Shown: piece after piece, positions 1-5,411 of the stretch
Numbering within the stretch: position 1 is the first letter of the stretch
Layout of the letters: each line of letters begins with the position of its first letter
Assembly (NCBI GenBank): GCA_016763495.1
Contig: JAESTR010000099.1
Location: 1 to 5,411, forward strand
Source of the DNA: Kordiimonadaceae bacterium
GTDB lineage: Bacteria; Pseudomonadota; Alphaproteobacteria; Sphingomonadales; Kordiimonadaceae
Direction: 5' to 3'
DNA length: 5,411 nucleotides
Program-made: the position numbers and the translations under genes
The notes under the pieces: generated by a model
Database searches by the model: none
Told to the model about the DNA's origin: nothing
What the model saw: the letters and a program-made list of their open reading frames with translations, nothing else

Positions 1-46
1 AACTTCTCGGTAGGAACAATAGCGATTTTCGCAGCTAAACCAAAAG

Positions 47-74
47 AAAAAACGCCCAAAAGGCGCTTTTTTTT
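47..74 (-). terminator. Rho-independent terminator downstream of dnaA
   Basis: In minus-strand RNA this reads as an A-tract, then GCGCC, a UUUUG loop, GGCGU and a U-run (TTTTTTCTTTT). The GC core is 5 bp including one G.U wobble (66 with 52), extended by at least five A-U pairs. On the plus strand the wobble would be a C/A mismatch, so the hairpin fits leftward transcription. It lies about 95 nt past the dnaA stop codon. The sequence between (75-168) holds no gene I can support. Confidence 0.8.
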
Positions 75-168
75 ACAAGAAGAATCGCCCAGCGAATCCT
101 CACGTTAGGTTAGGATGAAATTTACGAGTCATATAGCGGGCTTGATGGCGCTAAAGTCGCACCTTCAA

Positions 169-1572
169 TTAGGCTTCAAGCGACCGTGTTAGGCGCGTAA
201 TATCTTCGTCCAACTGGCTATCGTCACGGCGCAGATCTTCGATTTTACGCACTGCGTGCATTACTGTCGTATGGTCTCTGCCACCAAAACGTCGTCCAAT
301 CTCGGGCAGACTGCGCGGTGTTAGTTGTTTCGCCAGATACATTGCCATCTGTCGCGGGCGGGCAATATTACGCGCGCGGCGCTGCGACAACATCTCTGAC
401 AAACGCAGATTGAAATAGTCAGCCACAGTGCGCTGGATTTCATCAATGGTTAACTTACGGTCATTCGCGCGAATAAGGTCCTGCAGCACGTCACGGGTCA
501 TGTCCATGGTAATAGGCCGCCCAACAAGAGTAGCGTAGGCCAGAACCCGGTTTAAAGCGCCTTCAAGTTCACGTACGTTCGACGTGATACGCCGCGCCAG
601 AAACTCTAGTACCCCAGCAGGCACTTCAACGGTTTCAGCAGTTTCAGCCTTTGACTGCAAAATACCAAGGCGCAACTCGTAATCTGTTGGGTGGATATCA
701 GCGACAAGGCCCCAGCCCAGGCGCGAAATGATACGGTCTTCAATGCCTTCCAAATCAGTCGGAGAGCGATCAGCTGTGATAACAACCTGACAGCGGTTAT
801 CAATGAGCGCGTTAAATGTATGGAAAAACTCTTCCTGCGTACTGCCTTTGTTGGCAATAAACTGCACATCATCCACCATAAGCAAATCAACATTACGGAA
901 CTTCTGCTTAAAAACATGCGTGTCTTTAAAACGCAAGGCAGCGATAAATTCAAACATGAATTTCTCAGCCGACACATACGCCACTTTCTTCTGTGGTTGA
1001 TTTTTGCGCATTTCCCACGCGATGGCATGCATCAAGTGGGTTTTACCAAGTCCAACACCACCGTGTAGAAACAAAGGATTAAATGTAACACCATCAGATT
1101 CTGAAATCCGCTTAGCTGCTGCATACGCAAGCTCATTGGATTTACCAACGACAAAACGCTCAAAGGTATATTTGGGATCCAAACCACCGCTGTCAGCATC
1201 AGGTGTAGAGCGGCCAACGATTGATGCGCTGCCTACTGCGTTAGGCCGTTGAATCTCTCTACGAGCCACATCATCCTTGGTAATAAGGCGTATGGACAGT
1301 GTTTTTACGCGAGGGTCTTCGGCAGTGAAAAAATCCTGAATGCGCGGCGCATAATGGCGCTGAATCCAGTCACGAACAAATTTGGTGGGCGCAGACAATT
1401 CAGCAGTGCCAGCGTCAACACCGTCAAAACCAAGCTGTGCCATCCATGTTGTGAAAGCGTGCTCGCCAAATTCATGTTTAAATTTGCCGCAAACACGTGC
1501 CCATGATGCTTGCTCAGCCCCTAATTCCATTTCAGAATCTGTAGCAGACTTCGCTACCCCCGTCGTGCCCAT
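169..1572 (-). CDS. dnaA: Chromosomal replication initiator protein DnaA
   Basis: DnaA is the AAA+ ATPase that binds DnaA boxes, melts the origin and helps load the replicative helicase in the cytoplasm. In the frame counted from a possible TTG at 1641 (490 codons), the domains are: domain I around W47 to F105; a linker; Walker A GGVGLGKTH at 194-202; Walker B LLMVDDVQF at 253-261; sensor 1 near VVITADRSP at 286-294; sensor 2 NVRELEGALNRV at 355-366; and the domain IV DnaA-box signature RDHTTVMHAVRKIE at 455-468. All key motifs are intact. Three starts are possible. I chose ATG at 1572 (467 aa) because AGGGAG lies 9 nt upstream. ATG at 1596 (475 aa) has GGGGAG at 12 nt, and TTG at 1641 has no clear ribosome site. 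The gene appears to be monocistronic, with a terminator at 47-74. I found no convincing promoter. A TTGACT at 1687-1682 lacks a good -10 at 17-18 nt spacing. Confidence 0.97.
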   Translation of the reverse strand: MGTTGVAKSATDSEMELGAEQASWARVCGKFKHEFGEHAFTTWMAQLGFDGVDAGTAELSAPTKFVRDWIQRHYAPRIQDFFTAEDPRVKTLSIRLITKDDVARREIQRPNAVGSASIVGRSTPDADSGGLDPKYTFERFVVGKSNELAYAAAKRISESDGVTFNPLFLHGGVGLGKTHLMHAIAWEMRKNQPQKKVAYVSAEKFMFEFIAALRFKDTHVFKQKFRNVDLLMVDDVQFIANKGSTQEEFFHTFNALIDNRCQVVITADRSPTDLEGIEDRIISRLGWGLVADIHPTDYELRLGILQSKAETAETVEVPAGVLEFLARRITSNVRELEGALNRVLAYATLVGRPITMDMTRDVLQDLIRANDRKLTIDEIQRTVADYFNLRLSEMLSQRRARNIARPRQMAMYLAKQLTPRSLPEIGRRFGGRDHTTVMHAVRKIEDLRRDDSQLDEDITRLTRSLEA

Positions 1573-2046
1573 TTCTTTTAGCTCCCTATCAGCCATTGCC
1601 CGTTTAAACTCCCCACACTCCGTCACGCACCCGTACGACAAAGCTGTTAAAAAACCATCGCAATGCTATTATTCAGGCTCCAGTCAATCAAAGGTCTGCG
1701 AGCGCTGCGTGTCCCCTACAGACATACAAATACCCACCGCTAACCTGCGACAGTAACCCCAAATAATGTTTTGTTGCGACAACATAGCTCTGACGAAATA
1801 CTCAGAATTTTTACATCAAAACAATAAAGTCTTGAGAGGGAAATTTGAGAAGGCCTTGAACCTGTCGATTGCGTGTAGTGAAGATACATAGGGGCATCAT
1901 TGGCAGCAACTGAATCATGCGCTTGACACAAATAAAAATCACCGCCCTATGGGGCTAAAACTGATTCCATACAATATATTGATTCACTTCAATGACAGCC
2001 ATTAAAGCGTGCCTGCTTTGTTCTCAAACGACTATCACAAAATGAA
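1573..2046. other. Long spacer between dnaA and rpsT terminator
   Basis: This roughly 470-bp stretch has no credible gene; open frames on either strand are short and lack family resemblance or ribosome sites. It must hold the dnaA promoter and 5' leader. By eye it contains no TTATCCACA-like DnaA boxes in a cluster and no TTAA-N7-TTAA CtrA site, so nothing marks it as an origin. It does hold a perfect 10-bp palindrome CAATATATTG (1972-1981), three GANTC sites (1912, 1963, 1981), a short inverted repeat TGTTG-CGA-CAACA (1772-1784), and a segment resembling dnaA coding sequence (1775-1865), listed separately. Confidence 0.6.
1775..1865 (-). pseudogene. Possible decayed partial copy of dnaA
   Basis: Collinear blocks match the intact dnaA gene in the same orientation (plus-strand coordinates, spacer versus gene). 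TGCGACAACAT is at 1775-1785 versus 383-393, and CTCTGAC at 1788-1794 versus 394-400. GAAATACTCAG at 1795-1805 has one mismatch to 412-422. ATTT...CATCAA is at 1807-1819 versus 437-446. AATAAAGTCTTGAG at 1823-1836 resembles 472-486, and AGGCCTTGAACCTGT at 1851-1865 resembles 537-551. The first three blocks give 28 identities in 29 aligned bases, with a 2-nt insertion and an 11-nt deletion. Later blocks add mostly transitions and larger deletions, so 91 bp here stand for 169 bp of dnaA (codons about 364-420 from the TTG). The reading frame is destroyed and no function is expected. The alignment was made by eye with free gaps; chance similarity is the alternative, mainly for the weaker blocks. 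Confidence 0.45.
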
Positions 2047-2073
2047 AAAGCCACACCGAATAGGCGTGGCTTT
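2038..2073 (-). terminator. Rho-independent terminator of rpsT
   Basis: In minus-strand RNA the stem is AAAGCCACGCC / GGUGUGGCUUU around a 5-nt UAUUC loop: 11 bp with a single G.U wobble (2066 with 2055), followed by UUCAUUUUG. On the plus strand that pair would be an A/C mismatch, so the hairpin is built for leftward transcription. It starts 43 nt after the rpsT stop codon and separates rpsT from dnaA. Confidence 0.9.
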
Positions 2074-2116
2074 CAAAACTCAAACCCCAAATCCATGGAG
2101 CGAATCGATCTTTTTT

Positions 2117-2380
2117 CTAAGCGAGTGCTTTAATCGTCTGAGACAGACGAGAAACTTTGCGAGACGCTGTTTTCTTGTGCCAAATGCCTTTGGTAACACC
2201 GCGCATCATTTCAGGCTGTGCTGCCTTCAATGCATCATTTGCAGCTGTCTTGTCACCAGCAGTGATTGCTTCATCAACAGCACGAATGAACGTACGGATA
2301 CGGCTCACACGAGCTTTGTTAACAACAGCTTTACGGCCGTTTGAACGAATACGTTTCTTGGATTGAAGTGTATTAGCCAT
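2117..2380 (-). CDS. rpsT: 30S ribosomal protein S20
   Basis: S20 is a primary 16S rRNA-binding protein of the small ribosomal subunit. The 87-residue product starts [17 protein letters not shown], the typical S20 opening, and is rich in Lys and Arg throughout, with the late [19 protein letters not shown] segment expected of the family. Length is normal (about 87-90 aa). The frame can be extended four codons to a TTG at 2392, but that codon directly abuts the only purine-rich AAGG, so ATG at 2380 is preferred; AAGG then sits 12 nt upstream, a rather weak ribosome site. The gene has its own strong promoter (2525-2553), a leader of about 140 nt and its own terminator, so it appears to be a single-gene unit. 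S20 is known to autoregulate its translation in Escherichia coli; whether this leader does so is not shown by the sequence. Confidence 0.97.
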   Translation of the reverse strand: MANTLQSKKRIRSNGRKAVVNKARVSRIRTFIRAVDEAITAGDKTAANDALKAAQPEMMRGVTKGIWHKKTASRKVSRLSQTIKALA

Positions 2381-2520
2381 TTTCTTTTTCAACCTTAGTG
2401 TGGAAACGCTTCCTACAATCAGCTTCTTGCCGGTGGGCGCGCTTGCCTATAAAAATTCTTTTCTGACGTTCTGCAAACCCTGCTAATAAACAGCGTAACA
2501 GAAACTACATATTTCGAGGT

Positions 2521-2536
2521 GCGGTCTATATACCGC
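2521..2536. repeat. Palindrome GCGGT-N6-ACCGC over the rpsT -10 box
   Basis: Perfect 5-bp arms (2521-2525 and 2532-2536) flank CTATAT, so the dyad covers the whole -10 element. Because it lies upstream of the predicted transcription start it would act as DNA, not as an RNA hairpin. It could be an operator for a dimeric regulator or a chance dyad. Confidence 0.45.
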
Positions 2537-2553
2537 TTATTAGGTTAGGTCAA
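2525..2553 (-). promoter_or_regulatory. Sigma-70 type promoter for rpsT
   Basis: Minus strand: -35 TTGACC (2553-2548), a 17-nt spacer, then -10 TATAGA (2530-2525). This is close to the housekeeping consensus at ideal spacing, fitting a highly expressed ribosomal gene. Transcription should start near 2518, giving a leader of about 138 nt. A weaker second promoter may lie inside that leader (TTGCAG 2476-2471, 18 nt, TTATAG 2452-2447). The remaining sequence up to the end of the hydratase gene at 2645 shows no gene and no clear terminator. Confidence 0.7.
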
Positions 2554-2644
2554 GCATCAAAAACCTAAGGAAACACAAGTGAGCCCTGCCTTTCCGAATC
2601 TTGAGCATCAATGCCTCATGTTATCGAATGCCTAAGCACCACCC

Positions 2645-3421
2645 TTACTTATTCTTAAACTGTGGCTGGCGCTTTTCTATGAAGGCGTTCATGCCTTCTT
2701 TCTGGTCTTCTGTTGCAAACAAAGAATGGAAAACCCGGCGTTCGAACAGCAAACCTTCTGTTAAGGTCGTCTCAAGTGCGCGATTCGTTGCCTGTTTGGC
2801 AAGAATCACGGCTGGCGTAGATAAGTCTGCAATATCAGAAGCAACTTCCAACGCATTATCGAGCAAATCCTCCGTTGGCACCACTCGACTAGCAAGACCA
2901 GAGCGTTCAGCTTCAGCGGCATCCATCATACGGCCTGTTAAAACCATATCCATAGCCTTTGACTTACCGACGATTCGTGTGAGGCGCTGAGAGCCCCCCA
3001 TGCCAGGAATAACACCCAGCTTAATCTCAGGCCGGCCAAATTTTGCGTTTTCTGCTGCTATAATAAAGTCGCATGCCATCGCTAATTCACACCCACCGCC
3101 GAGCGCATACCCAGCAACGGCTGCAATAACCGGCTTATTCATCTGCGCAAAAACATTATTAATGGCAGCGAATCTGTCTTCTTTAAGAATATCACTATAG
3201 CTGAGCTCTGACATTTCTTTGATGTCTGCGCCTGCAGCGAATGCTTTTTCGCCGCCAGTGATCACAACAGCGCCAATATCATCATCCTTATCAAGCGCCT
3301 GCAGCACTTGCCCAATTTCGTCTAAAAGGGTTTTATTCAGGGCGTTTAACGCCTCAGGGCGATTAAGTGTAATCAGCCCAACACCTTCTTGCTTATCGAG
3401 CAGGATCGTTTCAAAAGTCAT
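2645..3421 (-). CDS. Enoyl-CoA hydratase
   Basis: A crotonase-fold enzyme predicted to add water across the trans-2,3 double bond of enoyl-CoA in beta-oxidation of fatty or amino-acid-derived acyl-CoAs (cytoplasmic). At 258 aa it has the normal length for a single-domain hydratase. Visible motifs are the oxyanion-hole segment [10 protein letters not shown] (61-70), [12 protein letters not shown] (108-119) with Glu112, and [20 protein letters not shown] (130-149) with Glu132. These two glutamates correspond to the catalytic pair of mitochondrial ECHS1, and the tail ([17 protein letters not shown]) is also ECHS1-like. Both acids being present favours true hydratase over isomerase or decarboxylase relatives; the exact substrate cannot be read from sequence. 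Start ATG at 3421 has AGAAGG 7 nt upstream. The gene lies 105 nt downstream of the small secreted protein gene and may share its transcript. Confidence 0.93.
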   Translation of the reverse strand: MTFETILLDKQEGVGLITLNRPEALNALNKTLLDEIGQVLQALDKDDDIGAVVITGGEKAFAAGADIKEMSELSYSDILKEDRFAAINNVFAQMNKPVIAAVAGYALGGGCELAMACDFIIAAENAKFGRPEIKLGVIPGMGGSQRLTRIVGKSKAMDMVLTGRMMDAAEAERSGLASRVVPTEDLLDNALEVASDIADLSTPAVILAKQATNRALETTLTEGLLFERRVFHSLFATEDQKEGMNAFIEKRQPQFKNK

Positions 3422-3453
3422 TAAAGAGCCTTCTTATTGGTCCAGTCATAAGT

Positions 3454-3472
3454 CCAGACTCCTACTGTCTGG
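3454..3472. repeat. Inverted repeat upstream of the hydratase gene
   Basis: CCAGAC and GTCTGG form a perfect 6-bp stem around a 7-nt loop in the 105-nt gap between the small secreted protein gene and the hydratase gene. No U-run follows on either strand, so it is not a standard terminator. It could be an mRNA processing or stabilising hairpin, or chance. Confidence 0.3.
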
Positions 3473-3526
3473 TTTGGCATTTGAAAAGCTATTTATGACG
3501 ATAGGCCTTCAATGCGCAACATATGG

Positions 3527-3937
3527 TTAACCTAAAGGCTGTAACCGCAACATAATGATACCTGTTTTTTTCGCTGGCGTTTTATTGAGGAAAACCAATG
3601 CGCTTTTTTCTCGGGTGCAGCGCATATTCATGGCTTGCCGGGCGCAAACCCATCCAAAAACAACAAGTTCTTTGGCATATTCATCAATCACCAAACTTCC
3701 CGGCTTATTGCTGCGAATCACTGTTTCAGCCACCGTACCGCTTGGTGCATCAAACACTACTCTGTCTTCTATCCGCTCTTGCAAACCTGCTAGCAATGGC
3801 ACATCGGGAAAGCCTTCAATGAAAACTTGCTCCGTATCATCAGCCATGAGAGCAGGGGCAATACTGGTAACAGTCATCCCAAAAATAGCCAAGAGGCCAG
3901 CCACCAGCACAGTTTGTTTATTGAAGACCGTTTTCAT
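3527..3937 (-). CDS. Small secreted protein of unknown function
   Basis: A 136-residue protein with a clear N-terminal export signal: Lys2, a hydrophobic core at about 9-26, and likely cleavage after A29 or A32 (SIAPALMA then DDTEQ). The mature part of about 105 residues has FPDVPLLAGLQE (43-54), VVFDAPSGTVAE (60-71), an IDEYAKELVVFGW segment (84-96), a CTREKSALVFLN strand (107-118) and a hydrophobic C-terminus. From memory, this pattern (DVPLM-x-GL, VVFD-x-P-x-G, then a Y-x3-L-x2-LGW helix) recurs in short uncharacterised alphaproteobacterial proteins beside mutM or enoyl-CoA hydratase genes; I cannot confirm this here. There are two cysteines in the mature part (C98, C107). Location is probably periplasmic, with no lipobox. 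Start ATG at 3937 has only a purine-rich AAAGAGAGA upstream. The gene is 76 nt after the mutM stop codon. Confidence 0.8.
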   Translation of the reverse strand: MKTVFNKQTVLVAGLLAIFGMTVTSIAPALMADDTEQVFIEGFPDVPLLAGLQERIEDRVVFDAPSGTVAETVIRSNKPGSLVIDEYAKELVVFGWVCARQAMNMRCTREKSALVFLNKTPAKKTGIIMLRLQPLG

Positions 3938-4013
3938 TTAAGTATGTCTCTCTTTCTTCATCACAGTGGGTACTATAAATGCAATGTTTTAGGCGTATTT
4001 GCCAGCTTACGCT

Positions 4014-4847
4014 TTATTTTTGGCACGTCGGGCAGAAAAAGGTTGAGCGATTCGATTGCACGATACGCTCTATAACGCTAGCGCAAGCTTCATTGTGGCA
4101 AGCGCCGCCCTCGTTGCCATATACCTTAAAAGAATGCTGAAAATACCCAAGCTCGCCATCAACTTGCGCATAATCTTTAAGGCTCGACCCTCCAGCAGCA
4201 ATAGCAGCTTGCAATATTTCGCGAATGATAGGCACCAAACTTTCTGTCTCGCCCGCATCAAGCGACTGGGCCTGTCGCTCTGGGTGAATACCAGCCCTCC
4301 ACAAAGTTTCGCACACATATATATTGCCAAGCCCCGCAACTATGCGCTGGTCCAGCAAGGCGTTTTTAATGTTGGTTCGCTTGCCACTGAAAGCCGTATT
4401 CAAAACATCGGCGTTAAAACTGTTTCCTAGGGGTTCAGGGCCGATATTGGCGAGCAAGGCATGTGTGTCTGCCTCATCCACTGATGTAAAAACAATCAAA
4501 CCAAAACGTCGGGGGTCTGTATAAACAATATGGTCCCCGCGCTCAGTGATGAGACTAACATGGTCATGCTTGCCAATTTCAACAGGCGTGCCGTCTTTAT
4601 ATATAGTGACACGGCCTGACATGCCCAAATGCAGGATAACAATCAAACCATCTTCAAAATCTATCAATATGTATTTTGACCGCCGCCGTAGGCTGGTGAC
4701 ACGGTTGCCTTGCAAGCGCTCGGTGAAATCTTCAGGGATAGGGAAGCGCAAATTCGCCCGACGAGCAATCGCCTCTTTTATAACCACGCCTTCAAGGACT
4801 GGCTGCAAGCCACGCTTCACGGTTTCTACTTCGGGCAGTTCGGGCAT
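4014..4847 (-). CDS. mutM: Formamidopyrimidine-DNA glycosylase (Fpg/MutM)
   Basis: A base-excision repair enzyme that removes 8-oxoguanine and formamidopyrimidines and nicks the abasic site (beta,delta-elimination). The 277-aa product has normal length. The N-terminus MPELPEVETV supplies the catalytic Pro (residue 2, after Met removal) and Glu3. Lys58 (RRSKYILI) is the phosphate-binding lysine, and Met75 and DPRRFG (111-116) fit the base-flipping residues. NALLDQRIVAGLGNIYVCE (162-180) is the helix-two-turn-helix. The C-terminal zinc finger has C250, C255, C272 and C275, with Arg267 in the finger turn, and ends CPTCQK. The first zinc pair is C-x4-C rather than C-x2-C. Start ATG at 4847 has GGAAG 9 nt upstream. 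The gene diverges from ubiE and leads into the small secreted protein gene 76 nt downstream, with no terminator seen between. Confidence 0.97.
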   Translation of the reverse strand: MPELPEVETVKRGLQPVLEGVVIKEAIARRANLRFPIPEDFTERLQGNRVTSLRRRSKYILIDFEDGLIVILHLGMSGRVTIYKDGTPVEIGKHDHVSLITERGDHIVYTDPRRFGLIVFTSVDEADTHALLANIGPEPLGNSFNADVLNTAFSGKRTNIKNALLDQRIVAGLGNIYVCETLWRAGIHPERQAQSLDAGETESLVPIIREILQAAIAAGGSSLKDYAQVDGELGYFQHSFKVYGNEGGACHNEACASVIERIVQSNRSTFFCPTCQK

Positions 4848-5001
4848 AATGTCGCGCTTCCCTCTTTGGGTTTACAAATACTGTTATGAAACAGACTGGT
4901 GCACTGACGCTGGCTCGGTTATGGTCCAGCCAATGAAACACCTTTAAGCTGAGATTAAGCAGCACTGGTTCATATTCCTAAAAACAAGGTTAACGGCACC
5001 T
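4848..5001. promoter_or_regulatory. Divergent mutM/ubiE intergenic region
   Basis: These 154 bp must carry promoters for both mutM (leftward) and ubiE (rightward), unless either is read from further away. I could not find a -35/-10 pair of convincing quality on either strand. The shadow open frame crossing it on the plus strand is not a gene. Confidence 0.4.
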
Positions 5002-5411
5002 ATGTCAAGCGCCAAACATACAGACACACCCTCATCACCGAAAGCGGAAAATACCACCCACTTCGGTTTTAAAACGGTGAACGAAGCTGACAAAGCCGGC
5101 ATGGTCAAAGGCGTGTTCAATAAGGTTGCCGAGCAATATGACCTTATGAATGATGTGATGACTGTGGGAATTCACAGGGTCTGGAAAAATTCCATGATCG
5201 AAAGCCTGAACCCGCGAGACGGCATGAAATTGCTAGATGTAGCGGGCGGCACAGGTGACATTGCCTTCCGTTTTCTGGACGCCACAAAAAGCGGCCATGT
5301 AGCAGTATGTGACATTAACGCCGAGATGCTGCGTGTTGGCCAGCAGCGTGCTATCGACGGTGGCTATGACAGCCGCTCAGATTTTATCTGTGGTGACGCC
5401 ATGAAGTTACC
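5002..5411 (+). CDS. ubiE: Demethylubiquinone/demethylmenaquinone C-methyltransferase UbiE (5' part)
   Basis: A SAM-dependent C-methyltransferase of ubiquinone (and, where present, menaquinone) biosynthesis. Only the first 136 codons are in the window; a full protein is about 250 aa. The N-terminal extension to residue 17 is polar and variable. Family signatures follow: THFGFKTV (19-26), VFNKVAEQYDLMNDVM (38-53), TVGIHRVWK (54-62), the SAM-binding motif LLDVAGGTGDIAF (77-89), and the acidic Asp104 in VCDINAEML expected to bind the ribose hydroxyls. Start ATG at 5002 is the only good candidate; AAGG lies 12 nt upstream, a weak site. Divergent pairing with mutM is a common alphaproteobacterial arrangement, in which ubiB usually follows ubiE, beyond this window. 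Confidence 0.96.
   Translation, partial: MSSAKHTDTPSSPKAENTTHFGFKTVNEADKAGMVKGVFNKVAEQYDLMNDVMTVGIHRVWKNSMIESLNPRDGMKLLDVAGGTGDIAFRFLDATKSGHVAVCDINAEMLRVGQQRAIDGGYDSRSDFICGDAMKL

Noticed and set aside
105..114. TTAGGTTAGG downstream of dnaA repeated at 2540-2549 in the rpsT promoter spacer
   Set aside because: Identical 10-mers are expected several times by chance in a window this size, and nothing in their flanks matches.
1740..1931. 63-codon minus-strand open frame upstream of dnaA
   Set aside because: There is no ribosome site and no recognisable protein motif. Part of it overlaps the dnaA-like blocks but in a broken frame, so it is better read as relic sequence than as a gene.
1923..1950. 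Plus-strand TTGACA as a promoter
   Set aside because: The -10 candidates at 17-18 nt spacing (CCCTAT, CTATGG) are poor. The next plus-strand gene is ubiE, about 3 kb away, with five minus-strand genes between.
2399..2407. DnaA-box-like GTTTCCACA (minus strand) in the rpsT leader
   Set aside because: It is a single site with one mismatch to the relaxed TTWTNCACA consensus. Similar one-mismatch sites occur inside mutM and the hydratase gene, so it does not indicate an origin or DnaA control.
2580..2644. Possible terminator after the hydratase gene
   Set aside because: The best inverted repeat (TGAG-GCAT/ATGC-TCA, minus strand) leaves a 2-nt loop and a bulge and has no U-run. A TTAGGT/ACCTAA pair overlaps the rpsT -35 and is too weak.
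4546..4947. 133-codon plus-strand open frame over the mutM start and the intergenic region
   Set aside because: It is antisense to the strongly supported mutM gene and has no family resemblance. Other plus-strand open frames over dnaA, echA and mutM are shadows of the same kind.

Overview
This window looks like the chromosome of an alphaproteobacterium with moderate GC content. The evidence is the gene order ubiE / mutM / small secreted protein / enoyl-CoA hydratase / rpsT / dnaA, the MutM zinc finger with a C-x4-C first pair, and the UbiE and DnaA sequence character. A marine, Kordiimonas-like lineage is only a guess from recalled gene order and base composition. There are no phage, IS, CRISPR, tRNA or rRNA signals. 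The window is ordinary core chromosome, with one odd intergenic region.

Layout, right to left, because five of the six genes are on the minus strand. ubiE (ubiquinone/menaquinone methyltransferase) starts at 5002, reads rightward and is cut by the window edge. It diverges across 154 bp from mutM (formamidopyrimidine-DNA glycosylase, 4014-4847). mutM is followed by a small signal-peptide protein of unknown function (3527-3937) and an enoyl-CoA hydratase (2645-3421). A near-consensus sigma-70 promoter (2525-2553) then starts an approximately 140-nt leader for rpsT (ribosomal protein S20, 2117-2380), which ends at a strong hairpin terminator (2047-2073). After a long spacer comes dnaA (169-1572), closed by a terminator at 47-74. 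In both terminators the only imperfect pair becomes a G.U wobble in minus-strand RNA, which confirms the direction.

The genes share chromosomal neighbourhood more than pathway: replication initiation (DnaA), translation (S20), DNA repair (MutM), quinone synthesis (UbiE) and acyl-CoA metabolism (EchA). rpsT and dnaA appear to be separate transcription units. mutM, the small secreted protein and echA may be co-transcribed, but their gaps of 76 and 105 nt do not prove it.

The most unusual observation is in the roughly 470-bp spacer upstream of dnaA. Positions 1775-1865 align, in the same orientation and in collinear blocks, with dnaA's own coding sequence at 383-551 (end of the ATPase domain and start of the DNA-binding domain). 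The best stretch is 28 of 29 aligned bases identical across two gaps. This suggests the spacer holds a deletion-ridden relic of a tandem dnaA copy. I found no cluster of DnaA boxes, so I see no origin of replication here.
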